Positions 12,781 through 22,677 of a stretch of 64,000 nt of DNA are shown in pieces. Below the pieces are notes generated by a model. That model had not been told where the DNA came from. It saw only the letters and a list, made by a program, of their open reading frames with translations, and did not search any database. Position 1 is the first letter of the stretch. Each line of letters starts with the position of its first letter. The stretch comes from Notolepis coatsorum. Lineage: Eukaryota > Chordata > Actinopteri > Aulopiformes > Paralepididae. Location of the stretch: the NCBI GenBank assembly GCA_963971535.1, contig OZ020589.1, forward strand, positions 70,898,843 to 70,962,842. The letters are read 5' to 3'. The translations under genes and the position numbers were made by a program.

Positions 12781-12906
12781 CCCACCCATGTATGAATGCA
12801 TCCATTCATCCACCTACCCATCCATCCATCCATCTATCTCACCATCCATCCATCCATCCATCCATCCATCCATCCATCCATCCATCCATCCATCCATCCA
12901 TCCACC
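12781..12906. repeat. (ATCC)n microsatellite
   Basis: CATC/CATT/CACC variants at the edges surround a pure ATCC core at about 12843-12904. Sequence from 12907 to 13254 shows nothing recognisable. Confidence 0.95.
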
Positions 12907-13268
12907 CATCTGTCCGTTCATGTATTCCTCTCTGTTTTTCTTGTCATAATTTTGCTTGATGTTGGGTGCAAGAGGTCTTCTTCTCTGTTGTCTCTCAGCC
13001 TGGCAGGGGGTCGGGTTCCTCTTACAGTTAGCTACCCCCCATTGAGAATGCTCATATCACCATAAACCACCAGAATGTGGTTATGAAGGTTATGAAGGTA
13101 TACGTGATGGATCCATGCAAAGTTATGAATTTTCACCGTCTTCATGTACTGTATAAGGAAGTTAATCAAAAAACTGTTCCTTGCAGCAGTATTAAAAAAA
13201 GTTAAAGGAAACAGACCATTTTGAATGAAATAGCAATGACAATAATATTACAAGATAACAATATTAAA

Positions 13269-13715
13269 GGGCGGCCGGGTAGCGCAGCGGACTAAGCGTC
13301 TGTCTACCACCGCAGAGACACTGGTATCGAATCCGGCTGTCAGCGGTACCTCCGGCTTGGTCGGTCGTCATACTGACAGAATTGGCAGTGTCAGAGGGTG
13401 GGAAGCTGGTGGTTTGTATCCTGGTCGTTGTAAACAGCGACTCCTACAGGTCGGTCAGGGCGCCTGCACAGCGAGGGAGGGAATTGGGGAAGGTAGTGTG
13501 AGCCTCCCACACGTTACACTCCCCGCTGTCAGGTGAAAAGAGGCTGCTGGCTGTCTCCATGTGATAGACTTCAGGGCTCCCTAGACCGGCAAGTGGGGGG
13601 AAAATGCGCGCAACGACCAGGAAGGGGAGGGGGGAATTGGCATAACGACTAAATTGGGATGGGAGAAAAAAAGAATACAGAAAAATGGGGGAGAAAAAGT
13701 AGATACAAAAAAAAT
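13269..13715 (+). mobile_element. tRNA-derived SINE, family 1, copy D
   Basis: The best-preserved copy. The head GGGCGGCCGGGTAGCGCAGC contains an A box, and GGTATCGAATCC is a B box. The element ends in an A-rich tail. A perfect 14-bp duplication, ATAACAATATTAAA, flanks it (13255-13268 and 13716-13729). Confidence 0.93.
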
Positions 13716-13729
13716 ATAACAATATTAAA

Positions 13730-14221
13730 CAAAGATGTCATATCAGTGTAATTTCTACTGGAAAACAAAATACAGTCAAAACTCAGAAGATTATTGTGAT
13801 GATATTTTGGCCAAATCACCCAGCCCTACCAAAATCCTAGAAGGTCAGATGGGTGGGCGGGCTACTAATTAAAATAATTGTGAGCTATTATATTAGCCGA
13901 ACACAAGTGTTTAGTTAGTTACCAATTCAACCGTTGCTTTGTCTGTTTTAGACAGATTTAGTAAGTGTTTCAGGAGTAAGACATCCGTCTATTCTATTCC
14001 AATACAAAGATGATGTAATGTGGGAAACAAAAGTTTAATTCATTGCACTTTGACGTGATCATTGTTGTAGGAATATCAGATATTAAATAAAGTGATGGAA
14101 AGGGTCATGAATCTGCATGTTAAATTAATCTGCAAACTACAGTTTTTGAAACTCAGAAGCTTCTTGTGTAAAGGCTACTCTAAGGCTATGAAGAGAGTAT
14201 GAGTGTGAACAGTGTATTATG
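13730..14221. other. No gene or element seen
   Basis: AT-rich sequence between the SINE and the BEL element. No domain-bearing frame and no terminal repeats. Confidence 0.5.
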
Positions 14222-14226
14222 ATAAT

Positions 14227-15658
14227 TGTTGTGAAGGGCCAGTTTAAACCGAATATATATATTTATTTATATATATATATTTAATTGTATTTGTATATTC
14301 TCTAATATTCCCTGATATCCCTTGTATATTCCTTGTACAATATGCATTGAATATCCATTCTAGCCTACTGAACATCCCATAATAGTCTCCATTCTACTAT
14401 TGGTCGAGACCTTGGTGCCAGGCTGCCATACCCCTCAGACCCAGTTCAAACGTACCGCTCCACATGTACGAACAAGTCCTAGTTCCGCGTAGGAATCTGG
14501 CTACTGCACCACTAATGGGACTATTTGTTCATAGTGCGTATATATACTGCGCTACTAAAGTAGGACTTTCTTTTCAGTCCAGTTTCTTACCCTCCAATAG
14601 AGTCACAGACGTAAAGCCTCCCCGCGACGCCACGTGTGGGAGTAAGGCCAAGTTCGCCTACCATCGGTATTGAGACATCGTGTATATTAATATTTGAATA
14701 GTCATATTTGGCACTATATCGTCGAGTTGGACGTAGTCTATTAAGCTAATAATAGTCTGTTAATATATAGTGCTTCGTGCGGTGAGAATACTACCGTAGT
14801 CAGTACCCCATCGTTTCGGGCAGAGAACTGGCTGCTTACCCAGGGTGGTTGACCCCATGTGAAGCTGCACCCGAGGAGCCCCAGAGCCGACGAGCGAGTG
14901 GACCTGTATACCGGATTATTCTACCGACGACAGCCCGCCTTCCCAGGCACGGATTATGCTTTGTATACTTTGATTATTCCATGGATAAAGACCCCCGACA
15001 CTGCCGTGTGTTGGAACCCCCCCCCCTGGAGAGGACGCAAGGTGAGGAGACGCTCTGCAAGACGAGGTCGCTTCACGTCTCTCCCCCGTGGACCGGAGAG
15101 AGCCGGCCCACAAAGAGTCCACCTGCTTTCATCTGTGGTCCAAGGATCGCCGGCGCATTGAACGGCACTACAGTGGGTTCACCTGGGATACCCTTGGCCG
15201 GACGAGGCAGCCGGATTCTACCCCCCCCCCCCTCCTACTCCTGTCGGCTTACAAGCGACCGGATTAACCCCCTCTAGTGTATCTAGTATATAATCATTAA
15301 AGTATCATTGCTGTTATTCCTTAACTATTCCAGGTCGTATATTTACCACCTGCGCCTTCAGAGATTGGACATTCTCTATTGATATACCGACGAATACTCT
15401 TTGCCATAAAAGTGCATACTATTTCAATTCATAAATGTAATTAAGTGATTAAGTGCTTGTTCTACACACCATCGCTGTGTAGAAATAAAGACCTGTTTCG
15501 ACTTCGTACATTTGTGTTGGATCCGTTTCATCTACGTGAGAGTGTTTATGATAATATATTTATGCCGTGTACTGGGTGGCCGAATATTAAGTACAAAGGT
15601 AGTGGTAGTAAGTATCATATCTAGTAATACAGTCAGGGAATTGTACCCCTCAGTTACA
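14227..15658 (+). repeat. 5' LTR of BEL/Pao element
   Basis: 1,432 bp, TG...CA ends. It differs from the 3' LTR at about 14243 (T/A), in the ATGTACG/ATGTATG pair near 14470, in CTACTGCACC/CTACCGCACC near 14506 and in GACGAGCG/GACAAGCG near 14891. A TATATA motif at about 14539 is a possible promoter element and AATAAA at 15484-15489 a polyadenylation signal. Open frames inside (14464-14673, 14849-15277) recur in both LTRs and are not recognisable proteins. Confidence 0.95.
15484..15489 (+). promoter_or_regulatory. Polyadenylation signal AATAAA in 5' LTR
   Basis: A canonical hexamer, present at the same offset in the 3' LTR (23935-23940), where it would act for the genomic transcript. Confidence 0.6.
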
Positions 15659-15660
15659 AT

Positions 15661-15677
15661 TGGTCCTTCGAGCCGGA
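15661..15677 (+). promoter_or_regulatory. Primer-binding site, tRNA-Tyr type
   Basis: TGGTCCTTCGAGCCGGA lies two bases inside the 5' LTR. Its complement TCCGGCTCGAAGGACCA matches the 3' end of eukaryotic tRNA-Tyr with its added CCA, as I know that tRNA. Reverse transcription would start here. Confidence 0.85.
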
Positions 15678-15726
15678 TGGTAATTAGTGTAATATTAATA
15701 TAGTGTTATTAATATTGAAATGGCCT

Positions 15727-15927
15727 ATGATGAACACTCCACGAAACGATCCTCCTAACCAACGCCCGCAGCGCGAACGACGGCTCCCTCAGTACTTAGA
15801 GGCTTACGCTGTCAGTCAACAACCTAGTCTTCTACTAACAGTAAACGCGGTAAAACTAGAAAGTAAAAGTATGTCTAACCCCAACGCCCAGACTACCCCG
15901 ACCATAGAGGCCCCTACGGGCTCTAAT
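15727..15927 (+). pseudogene. gag 5' segment, separated by hAT insertion
   Basis: This frame opens with two adjacent ATG codons (15727 and 15730) shortly after the primer site and runs 67 codons to the hAT insertion. It contains a basic RPQRERRLPQYLE motif, in keeping with the N-terminus of BEL/Pao Gag. It ends exactly at the target duplication GCTCTAAT. The number of codons is whole, and the downstream copy of the duplication leads into 14 codons that are in frame with the long gag-pol frame at 16884, so this is the original start of the polyprotein. The hAT now separates the two. Confidence 0.8.
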
Positions 15928-16833
15928 CAGGGGAGGAAATTAGGAAGTTGGCTGGTAAGCCAAAAAGTTAGTTTCCTCCCCTGCTGGCGAGTATACAAAA
16001 AAATAAAACATTCTGCAATCACTGCACTGGCAAACGGTGCGCGTCTTCTGAGTGTTCGCTTTAGTTGACAGTGCCACGAGAGCACTGCACAAGACCACCC
16101 GCGGACATATAATGTTTAATAAACGTTTGCGCAGTACTGGCCAACCCGCGGACATATAATAATAAAAGTCCCGCGGTACTAGGCTAGCCATCAGGAGCAC
16201 TCGCAAACAGATAACGTTAAACACAGCAGAAGATGGAAAACAGACAGACTGACCAACGGGGAACTCCATCCAACCCTAGTACAACCCTCGAGTATAAGTT
16301 ACTAAGGACACATTTAAATCACAGAGGTGTAATGTTAGTCTACTGGAACTGTATACAGTGGTTAGCTTCTAGTTAGCGTTTTAGCTATAGCTGCTTGCTA
16401 GCTAACGTTAGCCCTGTGTGCTCAAAGCAGCCAGCTAGGTGTATCTGTTATGACTATAATGTTTCCAAAAAAGCACCGGACTACGACGTAAGGTTAGACA
16501 TTTTATTTCATGCTCAAAAGCCCCTGGCTTGCACATCGCAGTCACAAAAGGGGCTAGCTCAACCAGTGCACTGTGCACAACAGCACACCAACCCAACTGA
16601 CGTTACCACAACACTTGACGGTACTTCACAGCACTGTCGTAAGACCACCGTGCTGTCTTAAAGGCACAGTGTGACTACCCAGATGCATACACAACATTGA
16701 CACGGCTTGATACAAAGAAGTAATTATCACAATTAGCGATTTTTTTTGTCTGGTAAAAAATCTGTTTGGCTGGTAAAAAAAATCAGATACTCGCCAGTTG
16801 GCTGGTAAGCCAAAAAGTTAGTTTCCTCCCCTG
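15928..16833. mobile_element. Non-autonomous hAT inserted in gag
   Basis: 906 bp with inverted ends CAGGGGAGGAAA / TTTCCTCCCCTG and a perfect 8-bp duplication GCTCTAAT (15920-15927, 16834-16841). No transposase frame. The left end is rearranged: after the first 20 bases comes an inverted copy of the 36-bp right terminus (about 15948-15983), then CTGGCGAGTAT, which again pairs with ATACTCGCCAG near the right end. Confidence 0.93.
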
Positions 16834-16883
16834 GCTCTAATGTAACTGACCAAGTTCACGGTGGGGACCAGTGGGAACCAGAC

Positions 16884-19800
16884 ATGACTTCACACCCCGC
16901 CAGTACTGAAGAAGTAGTCCCCGATGAGTCCCGGGAGGAATACAACGCTAACGAGAGAGAACTCGGCACGGAAGAAGACTGGGAGAGCACCGTGGAGATA
17001 GAACTCCAAGGCTCCGCAAGGAGTACCCCGAGGGAAGGCTCCCCTATACAACCGCCTTCTCCCAGCGAGGCAGAGAGGACCCTACAGCAGGCCTTCCTCA
17101 TCAGCCTGAACGCCGCTGCTGAACGCGACCGACTGCAGATCCAGCAGCGAAGCGAACACGAGCAGATACGTCTAGAAATAAGACGCATTCAGATGGAAGA
17201 GAATGTGGCCCGAGAACGAGCCGGTGCTCAACGGGACGCAGCGCGCGACAGACAGCAGTCGCAACTAATAGAACAGCTGATCAGACGGACAACACCCTCT
17301 CCCTCCGCCAGAGGCTCCAGGAACTCGTCTAGACACACCTCCAGGGCGGCATCCCCTAGCCGAGTAAACAACCCTGAACTTGACCAACAGACGAGGTCTA
17401 TACCCCCCACAGACCACCTCCCCCCACCGGTCCAAGCGAGACCTAGCAACCGGGAAGGAGCAGCATATTCTGTGGAGAGGCTAAACCAGAGACTACAAGC
17501 ACTGGATGACCTAACTGAAGACGAAGAGGAAGAGGAGGAGAACCACGCCCGAAGACAGCACAGTACTCTACCGGACCAGGAGGTCCGGTACAGCCCAGGC
17601 TATACTCCCGCGGAGCTGCGCTACAGACCCCCGACTCTATACCCGGGTGAGCACGACGCACGACCCGCACCGAGGAACAGCACCTGGACAAGCGGGCCAT
17701 GGTACACTGCCGGTACCAGCCCATACCAAGGAGCGGGAGGAGACTCGCCTAGGAGGCCTCTCCCCCAACGCTCGCCGATGTATCCACAGTCAGCGTCATA
17801 CATTGGCACGCCTATGGTACCCGACTTCACCCAAGAGAACCGGGCCCAGTATACAGAACTCCGCATGTGTCTGGAGACCATGTTGGTGGATGTATTGGAT
17901 GAACGCCACAAATACGCCATCCTACTGAAGCACTTAAAGGTACCCCGCGCACATAATATAGCGCTCGCCTACGCGACTTCCACCACCCCATACACAGCAG
18001 CGCTGGTAGCATTGGACCAGAGGTATGGGCGCATATGGGATTACGTGATCCAGGAGATCCGACACATCGACCGCTTACCCCCAGCAATAGACAATCGAGC
18101 ACTGGACGACCTGTCCATCAGAGTGCAGTCCCTGGTAGGGATGTTGGGAGCGCAAAGAGAGAAGGGGAGGCATGAACTTTACGCCAACTCAAATGTGGAA
18201 AGGATCCTGGAGAAGCTGCCGCCCGCTCGTCAGGAGCGCTTTAGGCGGCAGAGGGACCACAGAGACCCGAATGGCCCCGAACCGAACCTCCTCGATCTAG
18301 CAGACTTCCTGGCGAGAGAAGTCAGCAGCCTACGGCTAGATACATTCGGACGGAGCACCCCTGGCTCCAGAGAAGGAACCAGACGACTAAATGATGGAAG
18401 AAGATCGGTGACTGTGATGCACCAATCGGAGTCAGTACCGAGCAGCAGGAGCCACAGTACCCCCTCCAGAACGGAGAAGTGGAAGATAGTGTGCCCCTAC
18501 TGTGAGAAAGAACACTGGCTAGCGCAATGTGACTCCTTCCCCAAGCTGAACGCGGAGGAAGCAGGTCAATGGATAAAGTCCAACAAGCGCTGTTTTCGCT
18601 GTGCGCGCTCACACATGGCAGCCGAATGCCGCTTAAAGAAAAGGTGCACCAAGTGCGATGGAGCCCATCTGGACATACTTCACGACAGTAACAGACGGCG
18701 CCCTTCACCTGCACCATCCAGCCGCAAAGCGAGCGTCATGTACATCGATCCCGCCAGCAGCAGTGGAGCCCGAGTACTCCTAAAAGTAGTGCGTGTGACA
18801 CTAAGCTACCAGAATAAAGTCCTGGACACTTACGCCGTCCTCGATGACGGGTCAGAGAAGACCCTGCTGCTCGCCTCCGCTGCGGCCCAGCTAGGGCTGC
18901 GGGGAAGCGAAACCCAAATGACAATTCGGACAATAAGACGAGATTTGAAGACGATAAAGGGCGAGAATGTCTCATTCTCTATCGCAGCAAGCGGCCAGCC
19001 TGAGCGACGGTACCAGATTGCAGACGCTTTCACCAGCCAAGAAATAGGACTGTCGCGGTACACATACCCCGTCGCCAAGCTGATGGAGAAATATGCACAT
19101 GTGCGCAAGTTACCGATCCCGCTCATAGACAATGCTATGCCGACCCTGTTGATAGGCTCCGACCATGCAGACCTCATTGTCCCGATAGACCGGGTTCATA
19201 CCGGACCCCGAGGCTGTCCTGCAGCAGTCGAGACCCGTTTGGGATGGACTCTCCAAGGCCCGCTCGCCAAATCTCTCAACCGAAGTACAGCCACTAGATG
19301 TCTCCACTCCCGAGTCACAGAGGGAGAAACCGCACTCCTGCAACACGTAGAGCGGTTATGGACCTTGGAACAAATGCCCTTTAAGAACGGAAAGAAAGAC
19401 ATTCGCTCTAAAGATGACATTTACGCCATTCACCTCCTCGAGACAGGGACCAAGAGAGTCCCGGTCAACGGCGTGTTGAGATACGCCACGCCACTCCTGC
19501 GGCGAGAAGGAATGCCTACTTTCCACGCCAAGACAGACGCCACAGAACGGTACCTGCTGAACACGGAGCGGCGCTTAGCCAAGAACCCCGCCCAAGAGAG
19601 TGTATACCGCGCTGAGATTGAGAAGCTCATCACAGCGGGACACGTCACAAAGATGGACATTAAAGAGGCTGACCAGACCACTGAATCGTGGTACGTGCCC
19701 CACCACAAGGTCCATCACAACGGTAAAGACCGCATAGTATTTAACTGCAGCTACCAGATCGGATCCCAAAATCTGAATAAAGAGTTACTGCCCGGTCCCA

Positions 19801-22568
19801 CACTCGGCCCCTCCCTACTCGGCGTTCTACTCCGCTTCCGCCAGGAAAAGGTGGCCATCAGCGGGGACATTAAAGGAATGTTCCTGCAGGTGAGATTAGT
19901 AGAGGCGGACAAGCCCCTGTTACGGTTCCTATGGAGAGAGAAGCCAGGAGATGAGCACCCAGCCATCTACCAATGGGAAGTCCTCCCCTTCGGAACGACG
20001 TGCAGCCCCTGCTGTGCGACATTTGCACTACAGAAACATGTAGCAGAGGACCCAGCAGCGGACGAAGAGGTCCGACACAGCGTAAAGAACAGCTTCTACG
20101 TAGACAACTGTCTACAAAGCCTTTCAACCCAGGAAGAAGCCGAGGCTCTCCTGATTAAACTCCGCGCCTCATTGATCAAAGGCGGCTTTGATCTCAGGCA
20201 GTGGGCCAGCAGCGATCCGCAAGTACTGCGCAGCCTCTCCTCCGAGGACAAGGCAGCCAGCAGCGAGACCTGGATGGCTACAATCCCGGGAGAAGCCCAG
20301 GAGATGACCCTGGGATTGGTGTGGCGATTCAAAACAGATTCGCTTCACTACAGACACAAGCCCCTGACTACGGAGCAGGGAAGGCCGGCGGCGGCGCCGA
20401 CCACCAGACGGAGTGTGTACACAACACTCGCCCGACAATATGACCCGCTAGGATGTATTCTACCGTACACCACCAGGGCAAAAATGATTGTACGAGCATT
20501 GTGGGACAAGGACCAGGGCTGGGATGACCCCATTCCCGCACACCTTGCATCCACCTGGAGAGAGTGGGAGATGGAGCTCCACTCACTCCCAGGCGTTAAT
20601 ATGCGCCGAAGCTACTTCCCACCCACGGTGAGGCCAGAGACATGTAAAATGGACTTACACGTCTTCAGTGACGCCTCAGAGGTCGCATACGGATCAGTAG
20701 CCTACTTGCGGGCCCAAGACCAGGGGGGAGAGATCTACACAGCATTTGTCCTCGCCCGCTCGAGAATAGCCCCACGCAAGCAACAATCTATCCCACGTCT
20801 AGAGCTCTGCGCAGCCCTAGCCGGAGCGCACCTAGCCACGCTCATCCAACGTGAGCTCACCATACCGGTGTCTAGAACAATCCTGTGGTCAGATTCCACG
20901 ACGGTACTCGCCTGGATCAAATCGGACTCATGCAAGTACAAAGTCTTCGTGGGAGTCAGAGTCACCGAGATTCAAGACTTAACCGAAGAGTTAACCGGAG
21001 AAACAGAGTGGCGCTACGTTGATACAAAACAGAACCCAGCTGACGTCATCACCCGGGGGATGCCCCTGGATGACCTCACCCGTCGCAATGTCTACAGTGA
21101 CGGCCCCGCATTCCTAAGACTCCCGGAAGGACAGTGGCCCATGCCCATCCCGAGGGAAGCAAGTCCAGAGGAGGTGGAAAATAAGAAGTCTGTGTTCTGT
21201 GGATTGAGCACCGTAGCCTCCACCGACCCTAACATAGACGATTGCACGTCCATAGAGAGTGCACAACAAAGAACATTCCTGCAGTACCACCCGGAGTGCA
21301 AGTCCCCCGCTGATATGTCAGCAGCTAACTACGAGGAAGCAGAATTGCTTCTACTGCAGCGAGCCCAGAGAGACTCGTTCCCCGATGAATTGGCCTGTCT
21401 ACAGGGAGGAAAGCCCGTCCCATCCGACAGCAGATTAATTCACCTGGCCCCCGAGAGCGACGCTCATACCCTCATCAGAGTGGGTGGTCGCCTACGCAGA
21501 GCCCCCAATCTACCGGATGACATTAAATACCCGATCGTATTGAACAGCCGACACAAGGTCACAGAGCTGATTATAAAGAAATACGATGAGGATGTACATC
21601 ACGCAGGAGCAGAAAGAGTCTTCGCGGAAATCAGACGTCGTTACTGGATCCTACAAGGAAGAGAGGCGGTACGACGCTTCCAGCGAACATGTCTAGACTG
21701 CCGCAAGCGGTGGGGTATTGTATTCAAATGCATGACCACCAGAGCGATACACATCGAGCTTCTCCCGACCATGAGCACAGACTCATTCCTTATGGCCTTC
21801 CGAAGATTCACATCACGGAAAGGAAGACCGTCTACCCTATTGTCCGATCATGGGACAAACTTCAAAGGCGGCGAAAGAGAGCTGAGAGAGAGCTTCCAAG
21901 CTATGGGCCCAGAACTTAAGACCCACCTCGCTCCCGCACAGGTTGATTTCCAATTCAACCCCCCAAACGCACCCCACTTCGGTGGCACTTGGGAACGAGA
22001 AGTGCGCTCCATAAAGACAGCCCTGTACGCAGTACTTGGGGCCCAGACTGTGGCGGAAGAAGTCCTACTGACAGTCCTCACGGAGATTGAGGGAGTACTT
22101 AACTCGAAGCCCCTCGGATATGTCTCCAGTGATGTGGCGGATATCGACCCAGTTACCCCCAACACACTCCTGATGGGGCGGCTAGATCCTGCATTACCCC
22201 AGACAATGTACCGGCCTGAAGAAGCGAACGGCCGACGAATGTGGAGGTACAGCCAAGTATTAGCCGACAAGTTTTGGAACAGTTTCCTACTGCACTACCT
22301 ACCGTCTCTACAGACCCGCCAGAAGTGGGTAAAGGAGAGAGACAATTTGACAGAAGGAACAGTCGTCATGATTATTGATCAATCACTGCCCAGAGCTATG
22401 TGGCCGGCCGGCCGCGTAAGCAAAGTGATCACCGGTGCCGACGGCAAGGTCCGAGCAGCTGAAGTGCTCGTCCAGGGTCGCACTTACACCCGTCCCGTGG
22501 CGAGGCTCATAGAACTGCCTCGACTCCCAGACACAATCGATGATGACCATGACCCTACAACCCTATGA
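16884..22568 (+). CDS. BEL/Pao gag-pol polyprotein (defective)
   Basis: An 1894-codon frame. The Gag part has an arginine-rich coiled segment (residues about 80-130) and a helical region near 310-480. Three C-x2-C-x3-H-x4-C/H knuckles lie at about 537-600 (CPYCEKEHWLAQC, CFRCARSHMAAEC, CTKCDGAHLDILH). Protease is marked by VLDDGSEKTLL near 652, RT by PLLRFLW and FYVDNCL (YVDN near 1072), and RNase H by VFSDASE near 1260 through NPADVITRG near 1383. Integrase follows: HHAGAERVF...TCLDC zinc module (about 1572-1607), LLSDHGTNF (Asp near 1655) and FGGTWERE (Glu near 1704). The zinc module joins directly to WGIVFKCMTTRA at residue 1610. In other BEL/Pao integrases several tens of residues containing the first catalytic Asp lie here, so the enzyme is probably dead. 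ATG 16884 is the first start left after the hAT; the original start was at 15727. Confidence 0.92.
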   Translation: MTSHPASTEEVVPDESREEYNANERELGTEEDWESTVEIELQGSARSTPREGSPIQPPSPSEAERTLQQAFLISLNAAAERDRLQIQQRSEHEQIRLEIRRIQMEENVARERAGAQRDAARDRQQSQLIEQLIRRTTPSPSARGSRNSSRHTSRAASPSRVNNPELDQQTRSIPPTDHLPPPVQARPSNREGAAYSVERLNQRLQALDDLTEDEEEEEENHARRQHSTLPDQEVRYSPGYTPAELRYRPPTLYPGEHDARPAPRNSTWTSGPWYTAGTSPYQGAGGDSPRRPLPQRSPMYPQSASYIGTPMVPDFTQENRAQYTELRMCLETMLVDVLDERHKYAILLKHLKVPRAHNIALAYATSTTPYTAALVALDQRYGRIWDYVIQEIRHIDRLPPAIDNRALDDLSIRVQSLVGMLGAQREKGRHELYANSNVERILEKLPPARQERFRRQRDHRDPNGPEPNLLDLADFLAREVSSLRLDTFGRSTPGSREGTRRLNDGRRSVTVMHQSESVPSSRSHSTPSRTEKWKIVCPYCEKEHWLAQCDSFPKLNAEEAGQWIKSNKRCFRCARSHMAAECRLKKRCTKCDGAHLDILHDSNRRRPSPAPSSRKASVMYIDPASSSGARVLLKVVRVTLSYQNKVLDTYAVLDDGSEKTLLLASAAAQLGLRGSETQMTIRTIRRDLKTIKGENVSFSIAASGQPERRYQIADAFTSQEIGLSRYTYPVAKLMEKYAHVRKLPIPLIDNAMPTLLIGSDHADLIVPIDRVHTGPRGCPAAVETRLGWTLQGPLAKSLNRSTATRCLHSRVTEGETALLQHVERLWTLEQMPFKNGKKDIRSKDDIYAIHLLETGTKRVPVNGVLRYATPLLRREGMPTFHAKTDATERYLLNTERRLAKNPAQESVYRAEIEKLITAGHVTKMDIKEADQTTESWYVPHHKVHHNGKDRIVFNCSYQIGSQNLNKELLPGPTLGPSLLGVLLRFRQEKVAISGDIKGMFLQVRLVEADKPLLRFLWREKPGDEHPAIYQWEVLPFGTTCSPCCATFALQKHVAEDPAADEEVRHSVKNSFYVDNCLQSLSTQEEAEALLIKLRASLIKGGFDLRQWASSDPQVLRSLSSEDKAASSETWMATIPGEAQEMTLGLVWRFKTDSLHYRHKPLTTEQGRPAAAPTTRRSVYTTLARQYDPLGCILPYTTRAKMIVRALWDKDQGWDDPIPAHLASTWREWEMELHSLPGVNMRRSYFPPTVRPETCKMDLHVFSDASEVAYGSVAYLRAQDQGGEIYTAFVLARSRIAPRKQQSIPRLELCAALAGAHLATLIQRELTIPVSRTILWSDSTTVLAWIKSDSCKYKVFVGVRVTEIQDLTEELTGETEWRYVDTKQNPADVITRGMPLDDLTRRNVYSDGPAFLRLPEGQWPMPIPREASPEEVENKKSVFCGLSTVASTDPNIDDCTSIESAQQRTFLQYHPECKSPADMSAANYEEAELLLLQRAQRDSFPDELACLQGGKPVPSDSRLIHLAPESDAHTLIRVGGRLRRAPNLPDDIKYPIVLNSRHKVTELIIKKYDEDVHHAGAERVFAEIRRRYWILQGREAVRRFQRTCLDCRKRWGIVFKCMTTRAIHIELLPTMSTDSFLMAFRRFTSRKGRPSTLLSDHGTNFKGGERELRESFQAMGPELKTHLAPAQVDFQFNPPNAPHFGGTWEREVRSIKTALYAVLGAQTVAEEVLLTVLTEIEGVLNSKPLGYVSSDVADIDPVTPNTLLMGRLDPALPQTMYRPEEANGRRMWRYSQVLADKFWNSFLLHYLPSLQTRQKWVKERDNLTEGTVVMIIDQSLPRAMWPAGRVSKVITGADGKVRAAEVLVQGRTYTRPVARLIELPRLPDTIDDDHDPTTL

Positions 22569-22666
22569 CTTTGTGAAGTTGACTGACCCCTACAGCAAAC
22601 CCTTATGTGTAAATAGACAACGCGATTAATCTGTCTCTGTTTAACTGATTAGGTCTGGGACCTATT

Positions 22667-22677
22667 CAGGGGGTGGC
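22667..22677 (+). promoter_or_regulatory. Polypurine tract next to 3' LTR
   Basis: CAGGGGGTGGC abuts the TG of the 3' LTR. It is a short, G-rich plus-strand primer site, imperfect because of the T and final C. Confidence 0.6.

Noticed and set aside
14849..15277. 142-codon frame repeated at 23300-23728
   Set aside because: It lies within the LTRs, has no recognisable domain and is duplicated because the LTRs are.
17228..22270. Many 60-140-codon frames on the minus strand under gag-pol
   Set aside because: Shadows of the 1894-codon polyprotein frame.
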